From Sporosarcina obsidiansis (GTDB lineage: Bacteria > Bacillota > Bacilli > Bacillales_A > Planococcaceae), in assembly GCF_009651005.1 (NCBI RefSeq), contig NZ_WHVW01000006.1, positions 62,001 through 126,000 of the forward strand: a DNA stretch of 64,000 nt, in the 5' to 3' direction. This document shows, piece after piece, positions 8,739-18,053 of this stretch (position 1 is its first letter; each line of letters starts with the position of its first letter). The translations under genes and the position numbers were made by a program. The notes beneath the pieces were generated by a model. It saw only the letters and a program-made list of their open reading frames with translations. It searched no databases and had not been told where the DNA came from.

Positions 8739-9390
8739 TGAAGATTATTCATTAAACAGTTTACAATCGTTGCGAAGTATTTTAACCAATCGAGAAGAGC
8801 AAACATTTATGTCCATTCTTTTTTCTTCTAGTGCCACCATCCGTGCGAATAATTTTGGTCTCTCTCGGAAAGAGGTAGAAAAGTTATTGGGCGTTTCTAA
8901 AGAAGACTCCTATTTTCATTCTTTTCTATCTCGTGTGAACCAAGCAGTCGGTAGATATTATCGGTTGATTTATGATGAAGAACGTGATCAAGTGGTCGTC
9001 ATGCTACGAGTCCCTGCACGTTCTGCACGTCACACCTTGTCAGAGGAAGCGCTTGCGGTGTTATTGTTCATGTTTTATCAACAGGAAGTATTGAAGCATG
9101 AATATACTCTCCTATCTCAATTGTTGGAAGCGTTCGGGCATGAGATAAAAAAAGGAAGCAGACGGATTCAGCTGGCGATTGATACACTGCGAAAAATAGG
9201 AGCACTTGAAATTCATCTTGGCTCAGATAAAGAGGATGCCTATCGCTTAACCGCAATCGGAGTACACATGTTTTCGGATTCGTTTTTACATCGAATGGTC
9301 GAATTCAGCCACTCGAATCAGTTGTCAAAAGAAGATGTTATGAAATTTTTCAATCGTTACAATCTGTATGAGAAGGAGGGGTTTCTGTGA
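8701..9390 (+). CDS. jetB: Wadjet JetB-like KITE subunit (MukE/MksE-type)
   Basis: A 229-residue protein from ATG 8701, preceded by GGAGTGG, and overlapping the end of jetA. It is predicted to hold tandem winged helices. The first (LTNREEQTFMSILFSSSATIRANNFGLSRKEVEKLLG) is followed by SEEALAVLLFMFYQQEV and IQLAIDTLRKIGALEIHLG, the layout expected of MukE/JetB proteins. These bind the kleisin and DNA. It overlaps jetC by four bases (GTGA), which indicates coupled translation and fixed stoichiometry. The family call depends partly on position between an apparent kleisin and an SMC ATPase. Confidence 0.8.
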   Translation: MTTEDSTFEKESNEDYSLNSLQSLRSILTNREEQTFMSILFSSSATIRANNFGLSRKEVEKLLGVSKEDSYFHSFLSRVNQAVGRYYRLIYDEERDQVVVMLRVPARSARHTLSEEALAVLLFMFYQQEVLKHEYTLLSQLLEAFGHEIKKGSRRIQLAIDTLRKIGALEIHLGSDKEDAYRLTAIGVHMFSDSFLHRMVEFSHSNQLSKEDVMKFFNRYNLYEKEGFL

Positions 9391-12300
9391 TTCCTTGGCG
9401 TTTGCGGTTTTCGGGTATTCGTGATTACGATGCAGAAGAAATGATCTTGGAAAATGCAGATGAACATATTCTCATTACAGGACCCAATGGCGCAGGAAAG
9501 TCGACCATTTCATTTTGCATGGGAGCCGTTTTGCGTTCAAGTAAAGTAGAAATTGAAGGATTAAAATCTCAAAACTTACCGGAAGAGGAAACGTGGAGAG
9601 CTGCGATTCATTTTTTATTCAAAAATGAAGGAGTGTCCCGCATCGATGGTCCTCTTTTTATTGAGTTCCGTTTGATTTGCGAACAGCCCCCGAAGCAACC
9701 GATCAAACTACGTTATGAAATTCATGATGGGGATGAAATAGAAGAGTTAGAACTACGGCAAATGTATCGTTCTGGCGATGTGAATAAAAATAATTTCACT
9801 GCGTACAGAAGAGAACTTCAATTTAAGTATAAAATTCATCCCGATCTGTATTATTTAATCTGGTATCAGCAGGAGGTCAACCAATTTTCCGTTATGGCGC
9901 CTGAAGAGCGATTTCGTATTTTTAGTGAAATGCATGGAATTGACCGAATTCAAAAAGATTGGGAAACTAGTTTGGAAATTGTGAAAGAGGCACGAGAAGC
10001 ATATGTTGTAGCGACAAGTCAGCAAAAACAGCATGAACTTCATTTATCTATTGCGAGAAACCAAAGGGATCGCTTTCTAGATAACCAAAAGCGTCTGGTG
10101 GATAACGGGATCTTATATGCGTTGACCACGTATGAGCTTCAGCTGGGTGCTGAGAAAGAACGAAAGGAAATTGAGCAGTACATTGAAGAACGTGAATTTG
10201 AGTTAGAAGATGTTGCGGAGAAAGAGCGTCAATTCTCTTTAGCACTTGAACAAAAGAATGAACAAATCCAGCAGGTGAAAAAGCAGCAGAAGGAAAAAGA
10301 AAAACTACTCGAACAGTCTACTGCTGAAGTGGGTGTAATAGAAGAAAGTTTCACAGAAGTGGAAAGGGAAGTTGATACACTTCAAAATGAATTAAGTGAA
10401 TTACAGGACGCCTATTCGAAATTACCGTATTCAGAAATTGAAACACAGAACAGACTTATCGTAGCCAAAGACCAAGTGGAGAACTTGGAGAAACAAGAAA
10501 TTGAGTTAAAGAATCAGGCCACCAATGCAGGGAATTTAATTGAGAAGAACCAGCAAAAACAATCCACATTGGTAGCGGCGATTGAACAATGGAAAGAAAA
10601 CAGTAAGAATCATCAAGATATGATAACTCGTTATTTATCTAGCCATCAACTGGAACAGGATCTTGCAGTTTTAGAAGAGTCATTGCAGGAAAGAAAACAA
10701 CTGCTTGATAAGAATACTTCTGAACTCTGTTTATTAAAAGACGAGCTATCTATGTTACAGCGGAATCAAATTGAATCGGTTAGACAACGAGAAGCCATTC
10801 GCCATTTAAAAGAACAAACGATTCGCGCCTATCCTTTACGTCATTTCGTGAAATTGATGGATCAGATCCCAATAGAGAAAGAACGTTTTTTCGATGCGAT
10901 TAAATATACTATCTTTTATGAGGCATCAAACTGTCAGCCAGTTAACGATTTATATCATGTTTCACTGAAAAAGCTCATTCCTGACCGAGCCATCATGGAG
11001 CTACCACGCCTAGGGTTGAAAATGCAAGAAGGACTCTCGCACCAAGAACAAAATCACGCGACACGAGTGCTTTGGTGGATTGAACAATTTTTCATCACGG
11101 AACAGCCAGCCATACAAAAAGGCTGGCTGGTGGACAGACAAGGAATAAGAGGTCCACAAGAGAAACACACGTATATTTTAAGTAAGCAAGCTTTGAAAGA
11201 ACGAAGGGATTTTCTTGTTCAGCAAATTGAAACACTTCAAAAAGATATGGATACGCTCGCTCAACAATTAGCAGATGACAATGAAATTTACCGTGTATGG
11301 AACGCGGATGTTCAGAAAGTGAGAGAAGCGGAAGCCTTCCTCTCATCAAAAGCAGATCAGCAATATCGAATGGATCAGCTTGTTCAATTGCAGACGGAGC
11401 AACTTCAACTAAAAGGGCAGAAAAAAGAGTATGAACAGGAAGCGGAAGAGATATGGAAAAAGAAATATATAGAAAAGGAAACTAGTAGCGTACTCTTAGA
11501 ATACTTAGCAGTCTATAAACAGTTCGGACAGCAAACTAAAAAAATCGAGCGGTTACAACATCAGCAACAGCAGATGAAGATTTTGAAACAGGAGCTAACT
11601 GCGTTACGTCGGATAATTAGCAAGCATCAAGATGAATTAGATGACCTACAGAACACGCTGAGAGATCTACAAAGAAAGAGTAGTGAATTAGAACATCAAA
11701 TAGAAACCAGTCGATCGACGAAAATGCAAATTGCTAAACAACACTCCGAAAAGGAAGAGGAACATATTACCTTATCAAATTATGCTGCCCAACAAAAACA
11801 GGAGTTGGACGAGTTAAAACAAATCGTTCCTGAATTAGTCGAAAAAGCGATGGCACAAGAGCGGGAGCAGGATTCTCAAATCGATCTCCGATATAGACAA
11901 AATCAAGCAAAGGTAGAATTTCAGAATGCGCGAAATGAAAAAGATATCGACCCCAACGCAGTAGAGAACTTCCGAACGTTGGAGGAGGAATTCCAACGGA
12001 AACAAGAGGAACTTCATTCGGCAAAGAATCTTCTCGAAGAAAATGAAGAGCGGGCCATCCAAAATGAGCATCGATTGGAAACTGCAATTGAAATGCAAGT
12101 GCAAAAGATTAACTTGCTTTTCCAGCAATACATGGGTGAATTCCAATTTGAAGGACAGATCAAATTTGAAAAACTCATGGATAAAAAAGGACGTCCCATC
12201 TTCAAACTATTTATTTATGTGCGAAAAGAAGGTCATCGAGGGAAATTTGAAGACGTGAGTTTGAAGGCGAGAGGCGGTAGGGTAGGGAAAGGTGTCTCTG

Positions 12301-12590
12301 GAGGAGAAGAATCACTGAGTTCATTACTCTTTGCGCTTTCACTTCTTCAAAACCTGGAGAACCAGGCTGGTTTCATTGTATTAGATGAATTTGATAGTGC
12401 ACTAGACGAGACACGAAAAGCATCCGTATTTGAACTTTATGCAAACAAGCTACAAAGAAAACTCATTATCCTTTCTCCAAAAGCACATGATAATGAGTAC
12501 TATAATCAATTTTCTAAAGCTTTTATTATTTCACATGACCCTAAAGAAATGAAAAGTAAAGTGAGAGGTGTTCAAATCGGGCAAAGTTAA
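9387..12590 (+). CDS. jetC: Wadjet JetC-like SMC ATPase
   Basis: A 1067-residue SMC-type motor. The Walker A is GPNGAGKST (residues 32-40). Two long Glu/Gln/Lys-rich coiled coils (about 210-480 and 600-900) surround a globular hinge-like region around 485-590 (RHFVKLMDQIPIEKERFF to GWLVDRQGIRGP). The C-terminal head has the signature VSGGEESLSS and Walker B FIVLDEFDSALDE, with a D-loop. Such proteins dimerise at the hinge, clamp DNA with JetA/JetB, and extrude loops using ATP so that circular plasmids are recognised and cut by JetD. The GTG start at 9387 follows GGAGGGG. The length matches MksB/JetC and is shorter than MukB. Confidence 0.9.
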   Translation: MIPWRLRFSGIRDYDAEEMILENADEHILITGPNGAGKSTISFCMGAVLRSSKVEIEGLKSQNLPEEETWRAAIHFLFKNEGVSRIDGPLFIEFRLICEQPPKQPIKLRYEIHDGDEIEELELRQMYRSGDVNKNNFTAYRRELQFKYKIHPDLYYLIWYQQEVNQFSVMAPEERFRIFSEMHGIDRIQKDWETSLEIVKEAREAYVVATSQQKQHELHLSIARNQRDRFLDNQKRLVDNGILYALTTYELQLGAEKERKEIEQYIEEREFELEDVAEKERQFSLALEQKNEQIQQVKKQQKEKEKLLEQSTAEVGVIEESFTEVEREVDTLQNELSELQDAYSKLPYSEIETQNRLIVAKDQVENLEKQEIELKNQATNAGNLIEKNQQKQSTLVAAIEQWKENSKNHQDMITRYLSSHQLEQDLAVLEESLQERKQLLDKNTSELCLLKDELSMLQRNQIESVRQREAIRHLKEQTIRAYPLRHFVKLMDQIPIEKERFFDAIKYTIFYEASNCQPVNDLYHVSLKKLIPDRAIMELPRLGLKMQEGLSHQEQNHATRVLWWIEQFFITEQPAIQKGWLVDRQGIRGPQEKHTYILSKQALKERRDFLVQQIETLQKDMDTLAQQLADDNEIYRVWNADVQKVREAEAFLSSKADQQYRMDQLVQLQTEQLQLKGQKKEYEQEAEEIWKKKYIEKETSSVLLEYLAVYKQFGQQTKKIERLQHQQQQMKILKQELTALRRIISKHQDELDDLQNTLRDLQRKSSELEHQIETSRSTKMQIAKQHSEKEEEHITLSNYAAQQKQELDELKQIVPELVEKAMAQEREQDSQIDLRYRQNQAKVEFQNARNEKDIDPNAVENFRTLEEEFQRKQEELHSAKNLLEENEERAIQNEHRLETAIEMQVQKINLLFQQYMGEFQFEGQIKFEKLMDKKGRPIFKLFIYVRKEGHRGKFEDVSLKARGGRVGKGVSGGEESLSSLLFALSLLQNLENQAGFIVLDEFDSALDETRKASVFELYANKLQRKLIILSPKAHDNEYYNQFSKAFIISHDPKEMKSKVRGVQIGQS

Positions 12591-12603
12591 TGATTTCATA
12601 TTC

Positions 12604-12650
12604 AAACAAATTGCCGCTTTCTGAAATTCAGAAGAGCGGCAGTTTGTTCA
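12604..12650. terminator. Bidirectional terminator between jetC and the small minus-strand gene
   Basis: Stem TGCCGCTTTCTGA/TCAGAAGAGCGGCA with an A/T-rich tail on each side (TTTGTTCAATTTCTTTT on the plus strand). It serves the convergent ends of jetC and the 12648-12863 gene, whose stop codon is at its edge. Confidence 0.8.
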
Positions 12651-12863
12651 ATTTCTTTTGTTGGAAGATTGATTTTTGTCGTGATTAGTTTTGTTATTTT
12701 TGTTTTTAGCTTTCGCATCAAATTCTGCAGAAAATTCTTCGTGTAAGTTATCGTTTGGATTATTATTGTTGCTGTTGCTGACGTCCTTGCTTTTGTTATG
12801 ATACGTATCGAACGGATTATGAGTACGTTCATTCATAGTTTTTTTGTTGTTTTTATTCCCCAT
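12648..12863 (-). CDS. Small Asn/Lys-rich protein, probably spore-associated
   Basis: A 71-residue, extremely hydrophilic protein rich in Asn, Lys, Asp and Ser (KDVSNSNNNNPNDNLHEEF, AEFDAKAKNKNNKTNHDKNQ). It has no membrane span and is probably disordered. Its ATG follows AGGAGGTG, one of the strongest ribosome sites in the window. The upstream region has a sigma-G-like promoter (see separate entry), which together with the composition suggests a minor small acid-soluble spore protein. I cannot name the family, and the spore role is an inference. Confidence 0.75.
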   Translation of the reverse strand: MGNKNNKKTMNERTHNPFDTYHNKSKDVSNSNNNNPNDNLHEEFSAEFDAKAKNKNNKTNHDKNQSSNKRN

Positions 12864-12884
12864 AGTGAAACACCTCCTAGATCG

Positions 12885-12913
12885 TACTATGGGCAGAATC
12901 GGAAGTTTTATTC
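12885..12913 (-). promoter_or_regulatory. Sigma-G/F-like (forespore) promoter
   Basis: On the minus strand, GAATA (12909-12913) and CATAGTA (12885-12891) are separated by 17 bases. This matches the B. subtilis sigma-G consensus (GHATR, 17-18 bases, CATNHTA) except for one position in the -10. It points to expression in the forespore of the small protein at 12648-12863. Confidence 0.5.
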
Positions 12914-12975
12914 TATGGTGTGTGTTCTTTAAGTTAACTAAATAATGCTACACTAGGAAAAAGAAGAGGTGTTAT

Positions 12976-13608
12976 ATGGCGGATCATGTTCTTTTGCTTC
13001 ATGGTTTCAATAAAAGTGCTCGTGATATGAATACGCTATCTATTTATTTAGAAGATCATGGATTTCATTGTCGGTCCCTCAATTTGTCTTTAAGACGCCA
13101 TGAATTCGATCAATCCACCAAGATTGTAGAACAAGTGCTACTCGATTTGGTGAATAATGGGAACCGAAGAATACATTTGGTCGGACATAGTACAGGTGGG
13201 TTGCTCATACGAAAAGTGCTGCAAGAAACGAAAGCTACAGATTTCATCGGTCGTTGCGTTCAAATTGCAACGCCGAACCGTGGCAGCCAACTTGCATATG
13301 TAGCGAGTAAAGTAAAAGGGTATACAAACTATTACAAGACATTACGTTCACTGCAAGCTACTTATATAAGAATGTTGAACTTACCGGAAACTTCCCCATT
13401 TTCTATAGGAGCAATAGCAGGAACACGCAATCATTTATGGCTGGGTAAGTTGATTACGGGCGTTAATGATGGACGAATCGAATTGGAGTCTGTTCATTAT
13501 CCAGGGTTATCCGATTTTATTGCGGTGCCTTACGGACATAAAGAAATTCACCACCAACAAGAGGTTGCGGATTTAACTGCTCGTTTCTTATACACAGGTC
13601 GATTCTAA
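12976..13608 (+). CDS. Alpha/beta-hydrolase, lipase/esterase-like
   Basis: A 210-residue single-domain alpha/beta hydrolase. The oxyanion region is LLLHGFNKSARDM, the nucleophile elbow is GHSTGG (Ser near residue 72), a candidate Asp lies in GVNDGRIEL, and a candidate His in VPYGHKEIHHQ. It has no signal peptide, so it is probably cytosolic. It resembles short triacylglycerol lipase/PGAP1-type esterases; the substrate is unknown. The start ATG 12976 has AGAGGTG upstream. It reads away from the divergent spore-type gene and is followed by the NhaC gene about 100 bases later. Confidence 0.8.
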   Translation: MADHVLLLHGFNKSARDMNTLSIYLEDHGFHCRSLNLSLRRHEFDQSTKIVEQVLLDLVNNGNRRIHLVGHSTGGLLIRKVLQETKATDFIGRCVQIATPNRGSQLAYVASKVKGYTNYYKTLRSLQATYIRMLNLPETSPFSIGAIAGTRNHLWLGKLITGVNDGRIELESVHYPGLSDFIAVPYGHKEIHHQQEVADLTARFLYTGRF

Positions 13609-13706
13609 ATTAGCATTGCTATCTCTCGAATAACTCTTTATAATAAAAAAGTCTGTAAATTGCATGAATATACGGGCGATTACATATATAAAGGAGAGAA
13701 ACGTCT

Positions 13707-15218
13707 TTGGAACATATGGGAATACTCTCGCTATTGCCGCCATTAGTTGCGGTTATTCTAGCGATCATCTCGAAGAACGTCATCATTGCATTATTCTCTG
13801 GGGTCTTTATTGGCGTACTTCTCTTAGTTGGTGGGAATCCGTTAACGGCTACTACAACAGCAATTGGAGACTATTTGTTTCCACAGTTAACAGATAGCTA
13901 TAATGCTGCGGTATTAGTCTTACTATTTTTTATCGGTGGTTTTGTCGCCTTAATGGAGAAGTCAGGTGGTGGCGCCGCGCTTGCTGTGTCCTCAGCTAAA
14001 TTCTTTACTACACGGGCAAGAGCACAATTGGGAGCTTGGTTTGGAGGAATTATCATTTTTTTCTCGGATTTAGGTACTCCATTAATTGTCGGTCCTGTCT
14101 TTGAAAAGATTTTCGATAAGGCGAAAATTTCACGCGAAAAGTTAGCGTGGATCATTGACTCGACGTCCTCACCAGTGGCTGTGTTGATTCCATTCATTGG
14201 CTGGGGCGTATATATTATGGGGTTGATCAAAGCAGAGTTTGATAAGTTGAATATTACAGACTCTGAATTCAGTACCTTAATCCAAGTCATACCATTTCAA
14301 TTCTATGCAATATTAGCTGTGTTGCTAGTACCTATCATTGCGCTAACGAAAATGGATTTTGGACCAATGGGAAAAGCAGAACGACGCGTTCGTGAAACAG
14401 GCCAGTTGTATTGGGCTGAATCTAAGCCTTTACGAAAAGCAGAACTGACGGATGAGTATACGACAGGAAGCCGTGCAATTTTAGTATGGTTACCTTTGCT
14501 CGTTTTATTTGTTACGTTATTTGGATTACTTATCTCATTTGGCTTTCCATTCGAACCTGTGCCGGGCGGAGATTTTCGTATTTCATTGAGTACGGCCTAC
14601 TTGTTTGCAGCAATTACCATCATTTTATTGATGCTGATTTTTAAAATTAAGAAATTTAGCGAGACGATTGATATTTATACGATGGGTATGCAAAAAATGG
14701 TCTATGTTGCAACTACACTTGTTCTAGCATGGGCGCTGGGTCAGGTTATCGGTGAAATGGGTACAGCCAACTTCATTGTAGAAGCAATGAAAGGAAATGT
14801 TCCGGCTTTCATTATTCCCGCTATCTTGTTTGTTGTTGGTTCTGTTATGGCAGTTGCCTCGGGTACGTCTTGGGGAACTTTTGCTATTATGTTACCGATA
14901 GCTATCCCTATGGCGGTAGCACTTGATGCACATTTGCTTGTTTGTATTGGAGCAGTTTTGTCAGGCGGAATTTTCGGTGATCATTGTTCGCCAATATCCG
15001 ATACGACCATCCTATCATCGACAGGTGCTGGAGCGGATCATATTGATCACGTAAAAACACAATTACCCTATGCTTTATTAAATGCCACGGCAGCCTTCAT
15101 AGGATTTATCGTAGCGGGGATAACTGGAAGCGTGTATACCATATTTTTATCCCTCACAATTATCATTCTGATTGCTCTCGTTTTATCAAAGAGGCAAAAT
15201 AAAAGTATAGTCAATTAA
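13707..15218 (+). CDS. Na+/H+ antiporter, NhaC family
   Basis: A 503-residue integral membrane protein with about 11-13 spans. NhaC-type signatures include FFIGGFVALMEKSGGGAALA, the stretch FSDLGTPLIVGPVFEKIFDK, then SSPVAVLIPFIGWGVYI, and near the end GTSWGTFAIMLPIAIPMA and GGIFGDHCSPISDTTILSST. The last acidic/polar segment is typical for the ion-binding helices of this family. It should exchange external protons for cytoplasmic sodium, or swap an organic solute as MleN does with malate/lactate. The TTG start at 13707 follows GGAGAG. A strong hairpin terminator follows. Confidence 0.85.
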   Translation: MEHMGILSLLPPLVAVILAIISKNVIIALFSGVFIGVLLLVGGNPLTATTTAIGDYLFPQLTDSYNAAVLVLLFFIGGFVALMEKSGGGAALAVSSAKFFTTRARAQLGAWFGGIIIFFSDLGTPLIVGPVFEKIFDKAKISREKLAWIIDSTSSPVAVLIPFIGWGVYIMGLIKAEFDKLNITDSEFSTLIQVIPFQFYAILAVLLVPIIALTKMDFGPMGKAERRVRETGQLYWAESKPLRKAELTDEYTTGSRAILVWLPLLVLFVTLFGLLISFGFPFEPVPGGDFRISLSTAYLFAAITIILLMLIFKIKKFSETIDIYTMGMQKMVYVATTLVLAWALGQVIGEMGTANFIVEAMKGNVPAFIIPAILFVVGSVMAVASGTSWGTFAIMLPIAIPMAVALDAHLLVCIGAVLSGGIFGDHCSPISDTTILSSTGAGADHIDHVKTQLPYALLNATAAFIGFIVAGITGSVYTIFLSLTIIILIALVLSKRQNKSIVN

Positions 15219-15228
15219 ATAATGTCCC

Positions 15229-15275
15229 AGTGAAAAACAGTGCTCCTCTAGAAATGAGGGTGCTGTTTTTTCACT
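15229..15275 (+). terminator. Rho-independent terminator
   Basis: A 20-bp stem with few mismatches (15229-15248 with 15256-15275), a 7-base loop, and a TTTTTT run within the descending arm. It ends the NhaC transcript. Confidence 0.8.
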
Positions 15276-15362
15276 TTGAAAAAATTCTCATCGCTGTCTT
15301 CTTGTAAATCGCTGCGCAGTGGGTATGCTACGAGCGAGGGAATCGATGAGGAGGATGATTGG

Positions 15363-16157
15363 ATGAGTATTAGCGAAGAATTAAAAAAATTGAAGGCATT
15401 TCGCTGTGATGATCGTTGTGTATTGTCGGTGTATTTAAACACCAATCCTGCAGATCCTGATCAACAGCAAGCTGCTTGGCGAATTCATCTGAAGTCTGGT
15501 TTGAAGCGAATGGATGAATACCTTGTCGCTTCTGGAAATGAAAAGGAACTGACAGCGTACCGTCTGGTGAAAGACAAAGTGATGAAAGAAATTGAGCAGA
15601 ATCAAAATGAATTGGCTAAAGGAGCCATCATATTTGCTGCAGCTGAACCCGAAATTTGGTCTGTTCATTATGTCCAGGTAGCTGTTAAAACTAGTTTTCA
15701 TTGGGAAAATCATGCGATGACTGAGGAATTGGAGTATATGTTAAAAGCATACCCAGAAGCAGGAATTGTACTCCCGAGTTACGACCAGGTGCGAATTTTG
15801 GATACGGCAATGGGGAGGATTCACGACGAGACGGTTTATGAATTTGACTCTGGTCTGGCTGTCTGGAAAGAGCAAAAAGGGGCGATCTCTTCTATTCAAA
15901 GAGGAGTCGGTGGACATACAGATGGTTTCGATTTACGTTTAAAAGAGAATCTGGACCGTTTCTATAAAGAAATGGGCTCTGTCGTTGGGAAAATGAAAAG
16001 CAAACGAGGATGGAAAGAAGTCCATGTTGCTGGTGAGGCAGAGCTGGCCAATAGCTTTGCATCCATCTTGCGTGAAAAACCAGAAAGCTGCATACACAAA
16101 AACTTTGGTAAGACGAAAAACGATCAAATCATCCAAAAAATCTTTGAATCCCGCTAA
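15363..16157 (+). CDS. VLRF1/baeRF family 10 release-factor-like protein
   Basis: A 264-residue protein from ATG 15363, chosen because GAGGAGG lies just upstream; the open frame extends further back through terminator sequence, which cannot be coding. The start MSISEELKKLKAF and the strand CVLSVYLNTNPADPDQQQAAW match the bacterial eRF1-like (baeRF10/VLRF1) group as I recall it. A later conserved block has the form VWKEQKGAISSIQRGVGGHT. Family members resemble the peptidyl-tRNA hydrolysing domain of eRF1/Vms1 and are thought to act on stalled ribosomes. The gene is monocistronic between a terminator and a repeat element. Confidence 0.65.
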   Translation: MSISEELKKLKAFRCDDRCVLSVYLNTNPADPDQQQAAWRIHLKSGLKRMDEYLVASGNEKELTAYRLVKDKVMKEIEQNQNELAKGAIIFAAAEPEIWSVHYVQVAVKTSFHWENHAMTEELEYMLKAYPEAGIVLPSYDQVRILDTAMGRIHDETVYEFDSGLAVWKEQKGAISSIQRGVGGHTDGFDLRLKENLDRFYKEMGSVVGKMKSKRGWKEVHVAGEAELANSFASILREKPESCIHKNFGKTKNDQIIQKIFESR

Positions 16158-16169
16158 TGAATCTCGGAC

Positions 16170-16437
16170 GGGCCTGTCCGAAAAGTCGTTTTCACCTGAC
16201 TTTTCGGGCGGCTCTTATTTTGTATGGATAGGAAAATTTCTGTTCAACTTAGGCTTTTTTTAGAAGGTGAACTATGCGGTGAACGACTCGTTTGGCTGGT
16301 TGTGTGGTAAGGTCGGAAATCTCACCCAACCGCTCATAGAAACCGATCGGTGCGATGCAACTTTGGCACGTTGCCTAACTTTTTTACGTAAATAAAATAA
16401 CTGCCACTGAAAGATATTTCACTTTCAGGACAGCTCC
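16170..16437 (+). repeat. Repeat family 2, copy D (about 268 bp, MITE-like)
   Basis: This copy is about three-quarters identical by eye to 43561-43830. It opens with a hairpin, GGCCTGTCCGAAAAGTC/GACTTTTCGGGCGGCTC. It then shares TGTATGGATAGGAAAATTTCTG, AACGACTCGTTTGGCTGG, TTGTGTGGTA and GAAATCTCACCCAACCGCTC, and closes with CTGCCACTGAAAGATATTTC then ACTTTCAGGACAGCTCC. The outer ends form imperfect inverted repeats (GCCTGTCCGAAAAGT versus GCTGTCCTGAAAGT). The left hairpin plus TTATTTTG may act as the terminator of the gene ending at 16157. No coding frame is supported. Confidence 0.8.
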
Positions 16438-16569
16438 ATATTTATTCAGATGTAAATTCCAGGGATTTATTAGAACTTGGATCATAAATCGTCCTTAAAC
16501 TATAAAGCTCTAATGCATGGTATACTGAAATACAATTAAATTGCACAGTGATATCGGAGGAATTACCCT

Positions 16570-17865
16570 ATGAAACATCTAGCTGGCGGCGTCCAATGGG
16601 CTGTCTTTCTTATCGCTTCATCTATTGCCGCACCCATTGCAATTGCGCATGTGTTTGGAATGGATCCGGTAGCAACTTCATTATTTATGCAGCGGACGAT
16701 TTTTGTTCTCGGTATCGCTTGTCTCATTCAGGCATTCTTTGGTCATCGAATGCCAATCAACGAAGGACCTGCTGGATTGTGGTGGGGCATTTATGTGGTC
16801 TATGCTGGAATGGTCGGCATCTTTTACACAACGTCAACAGACGCGTTGCAAGCATTGCAAAGCGGCATGCTATACAGCGGTATTCTTTTCATTATTTTAG
16901 CGGCTACTGGAATTATTACGAAAATGAAAGCTCTTTTTACGCCAGCCATTACGTTTACATATTTACTACTACTCATTCTGCAATTAAGCGGAACATTTAT
17001 TAAAGGAATGATGGGTGTGGAGGAAGCAGGGGATTATTTAGACCCTGTCATTTTAGGTGGAAGTTTCGTTGTATTGCTGATTACGTTTGTCGCGATGGGG
17101 AATAAACGTCCGACGATCTCAAGGTATGCAGTGTTGATCTCCATTGCTCTTGGCTGGGGATTATTTTTGTTACTTGGAAAAACACCTGCTGTTGCGAAAG
17201 TGTCGGATCAACTCATCCAATTGCCAAAAATGTTCGTCTATGGAAAGCCTGTCTGGGACGGAGGCGTGCTGGTGACAGCGATATTTATTACATTATTGCT
17301 CGTGGCGAACATGCTGGCATCGATTCGTGTGATGGAACATTTATTAACTCATTCCTTTCACATTACGCCTCCCGATCGGCTACGGCAAGGGGCTTTTGCA
17401 TCGGGTTTGATTCATCTCATTGCGGGTTTGTTTTCTGCCATTGGTTCTGTGCCAATCTCAGGATCAGCAGGATTTGTCGGCACTACACGTATGCCTTCCA
17501 TTAAGCCGTTTATTGTAGGAAGTGCACTCTTAGTACTCATTACGCTTTTCCCAAGTGTAATGGCAATATTTGCGGCATTGCCTGCACCCGTTGCGTATGC
17601 GGTGACGTTTGCCATCTTTACGAAAATGGTGTCGATGGCGTTTAATGAACTCGATGCAGATCCAGAAAAAGAACGTGCACGTCAAGCCGTTGCGTTTGGT
17701 CTGATGGTGGGAGTTGGAACGATGTTTGTGCCAGCGGAAAGTTTATCCGAACTTCCTGCCATCGTCGCTTCCACACTGTCAAACGGATTAATTACGGGTA
17801 CCATCTTAGCTATCATAATTGAGCAATTTATGATTCGTAGAAGTAGAAAAAATGTGAGTCGTTAG
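16570..17865 (+). CDS. NCS2-family (uracil/xanthine) permease
   Basis: A 431-residue protein with about 12-14 membrane spans. It belongs to the nucleobase-ascorbate/NCS2 fold: the N-terminal AVFLIASSIAAPIAIAHVFG, the QAFFGHRMPINEGPAGLWWG segment in the place of the family's substrate half-helix, and ISGSAGFVGTTRMPSIKPF in the second repeat. It should carry a purine or pyrimidine base in symport with H+ or Na+. The second-repeat motif departs from the textbook QNVG/NxG pattern, so the substrate is not predictable. ATG 16570 follows GGAGG. It is monocistronic. Confidence 0.75.
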   Translation: MKHLAGGVQWAVFLIASSIAAPIAIAHVFGMDPVATSLFMQRTIFVLGIACLIQAFFGHRMPINEGPAGLWWGIYVVYAGMVGIFYTTSTDALQALQSGMLYSGILFIILAATGIITKMKALFTPAITFTYLLLLILQLSGTFIKGMMGVEEAGDYLDPVILGGSFVVLLITFVAMGNKRPTISRYAVLISIALGWGLFLLLGKTPAVAKVSDQLIQLPKMFVYGKPVWDGGVLVTAIFITLLLVANMLASIRVMEHLLTHSFHITPPDRLRQGAFASGLIHLIAGLFSAIGSVPISGSAGFVGTTRMPSIKPFIVGSALLVLITLFPSVMAIFAALPAPVAYAVTFAIFTKMVSMAFNELDADPEKERARQAVAFGLMVGVGTMFVPAESLSELPAIVASTLSNGLITGTILAIIIEQFMIRRSRKNVSR

Positions 17866-17989
17866 GTTAAAACACAATGGAATTAGACAAGCAGGATCGG
17901 TTAGTTTTCCATCCTCGTTGGAATTGTAATATTATTATGATGGGTGAGAAGCATATTGGATTGACGTTGATTCATAATGAATAAAAAAT

Positions 17990-18035
17990 AGAAAGCCTGA
18001 CAGAACGATGTTTTCGTTTGTCAGGCTTTCTTGAA
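17990..18035. terminator. Rho-independent terminator
   Basis: A 13-bp stem, AGAAAGCCTGACA/TGTCAGGCTTTCT (17990-18002 with 18019-18031). It lies between the NCS2 permease and the convergent small minus-strand genes and probably serves both directions. Confidence 0.8.
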
Positions 18036-18053
18036 TCATCAAGGGAAAAAACT

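Noticed and set aside
16170..16437. Repeat family 2 as another terminator-duplicating insertion
   Set aside because: Both end hairpins are common to the two copies, so they belong to the repeat; no locus-specific duplication flanks it.
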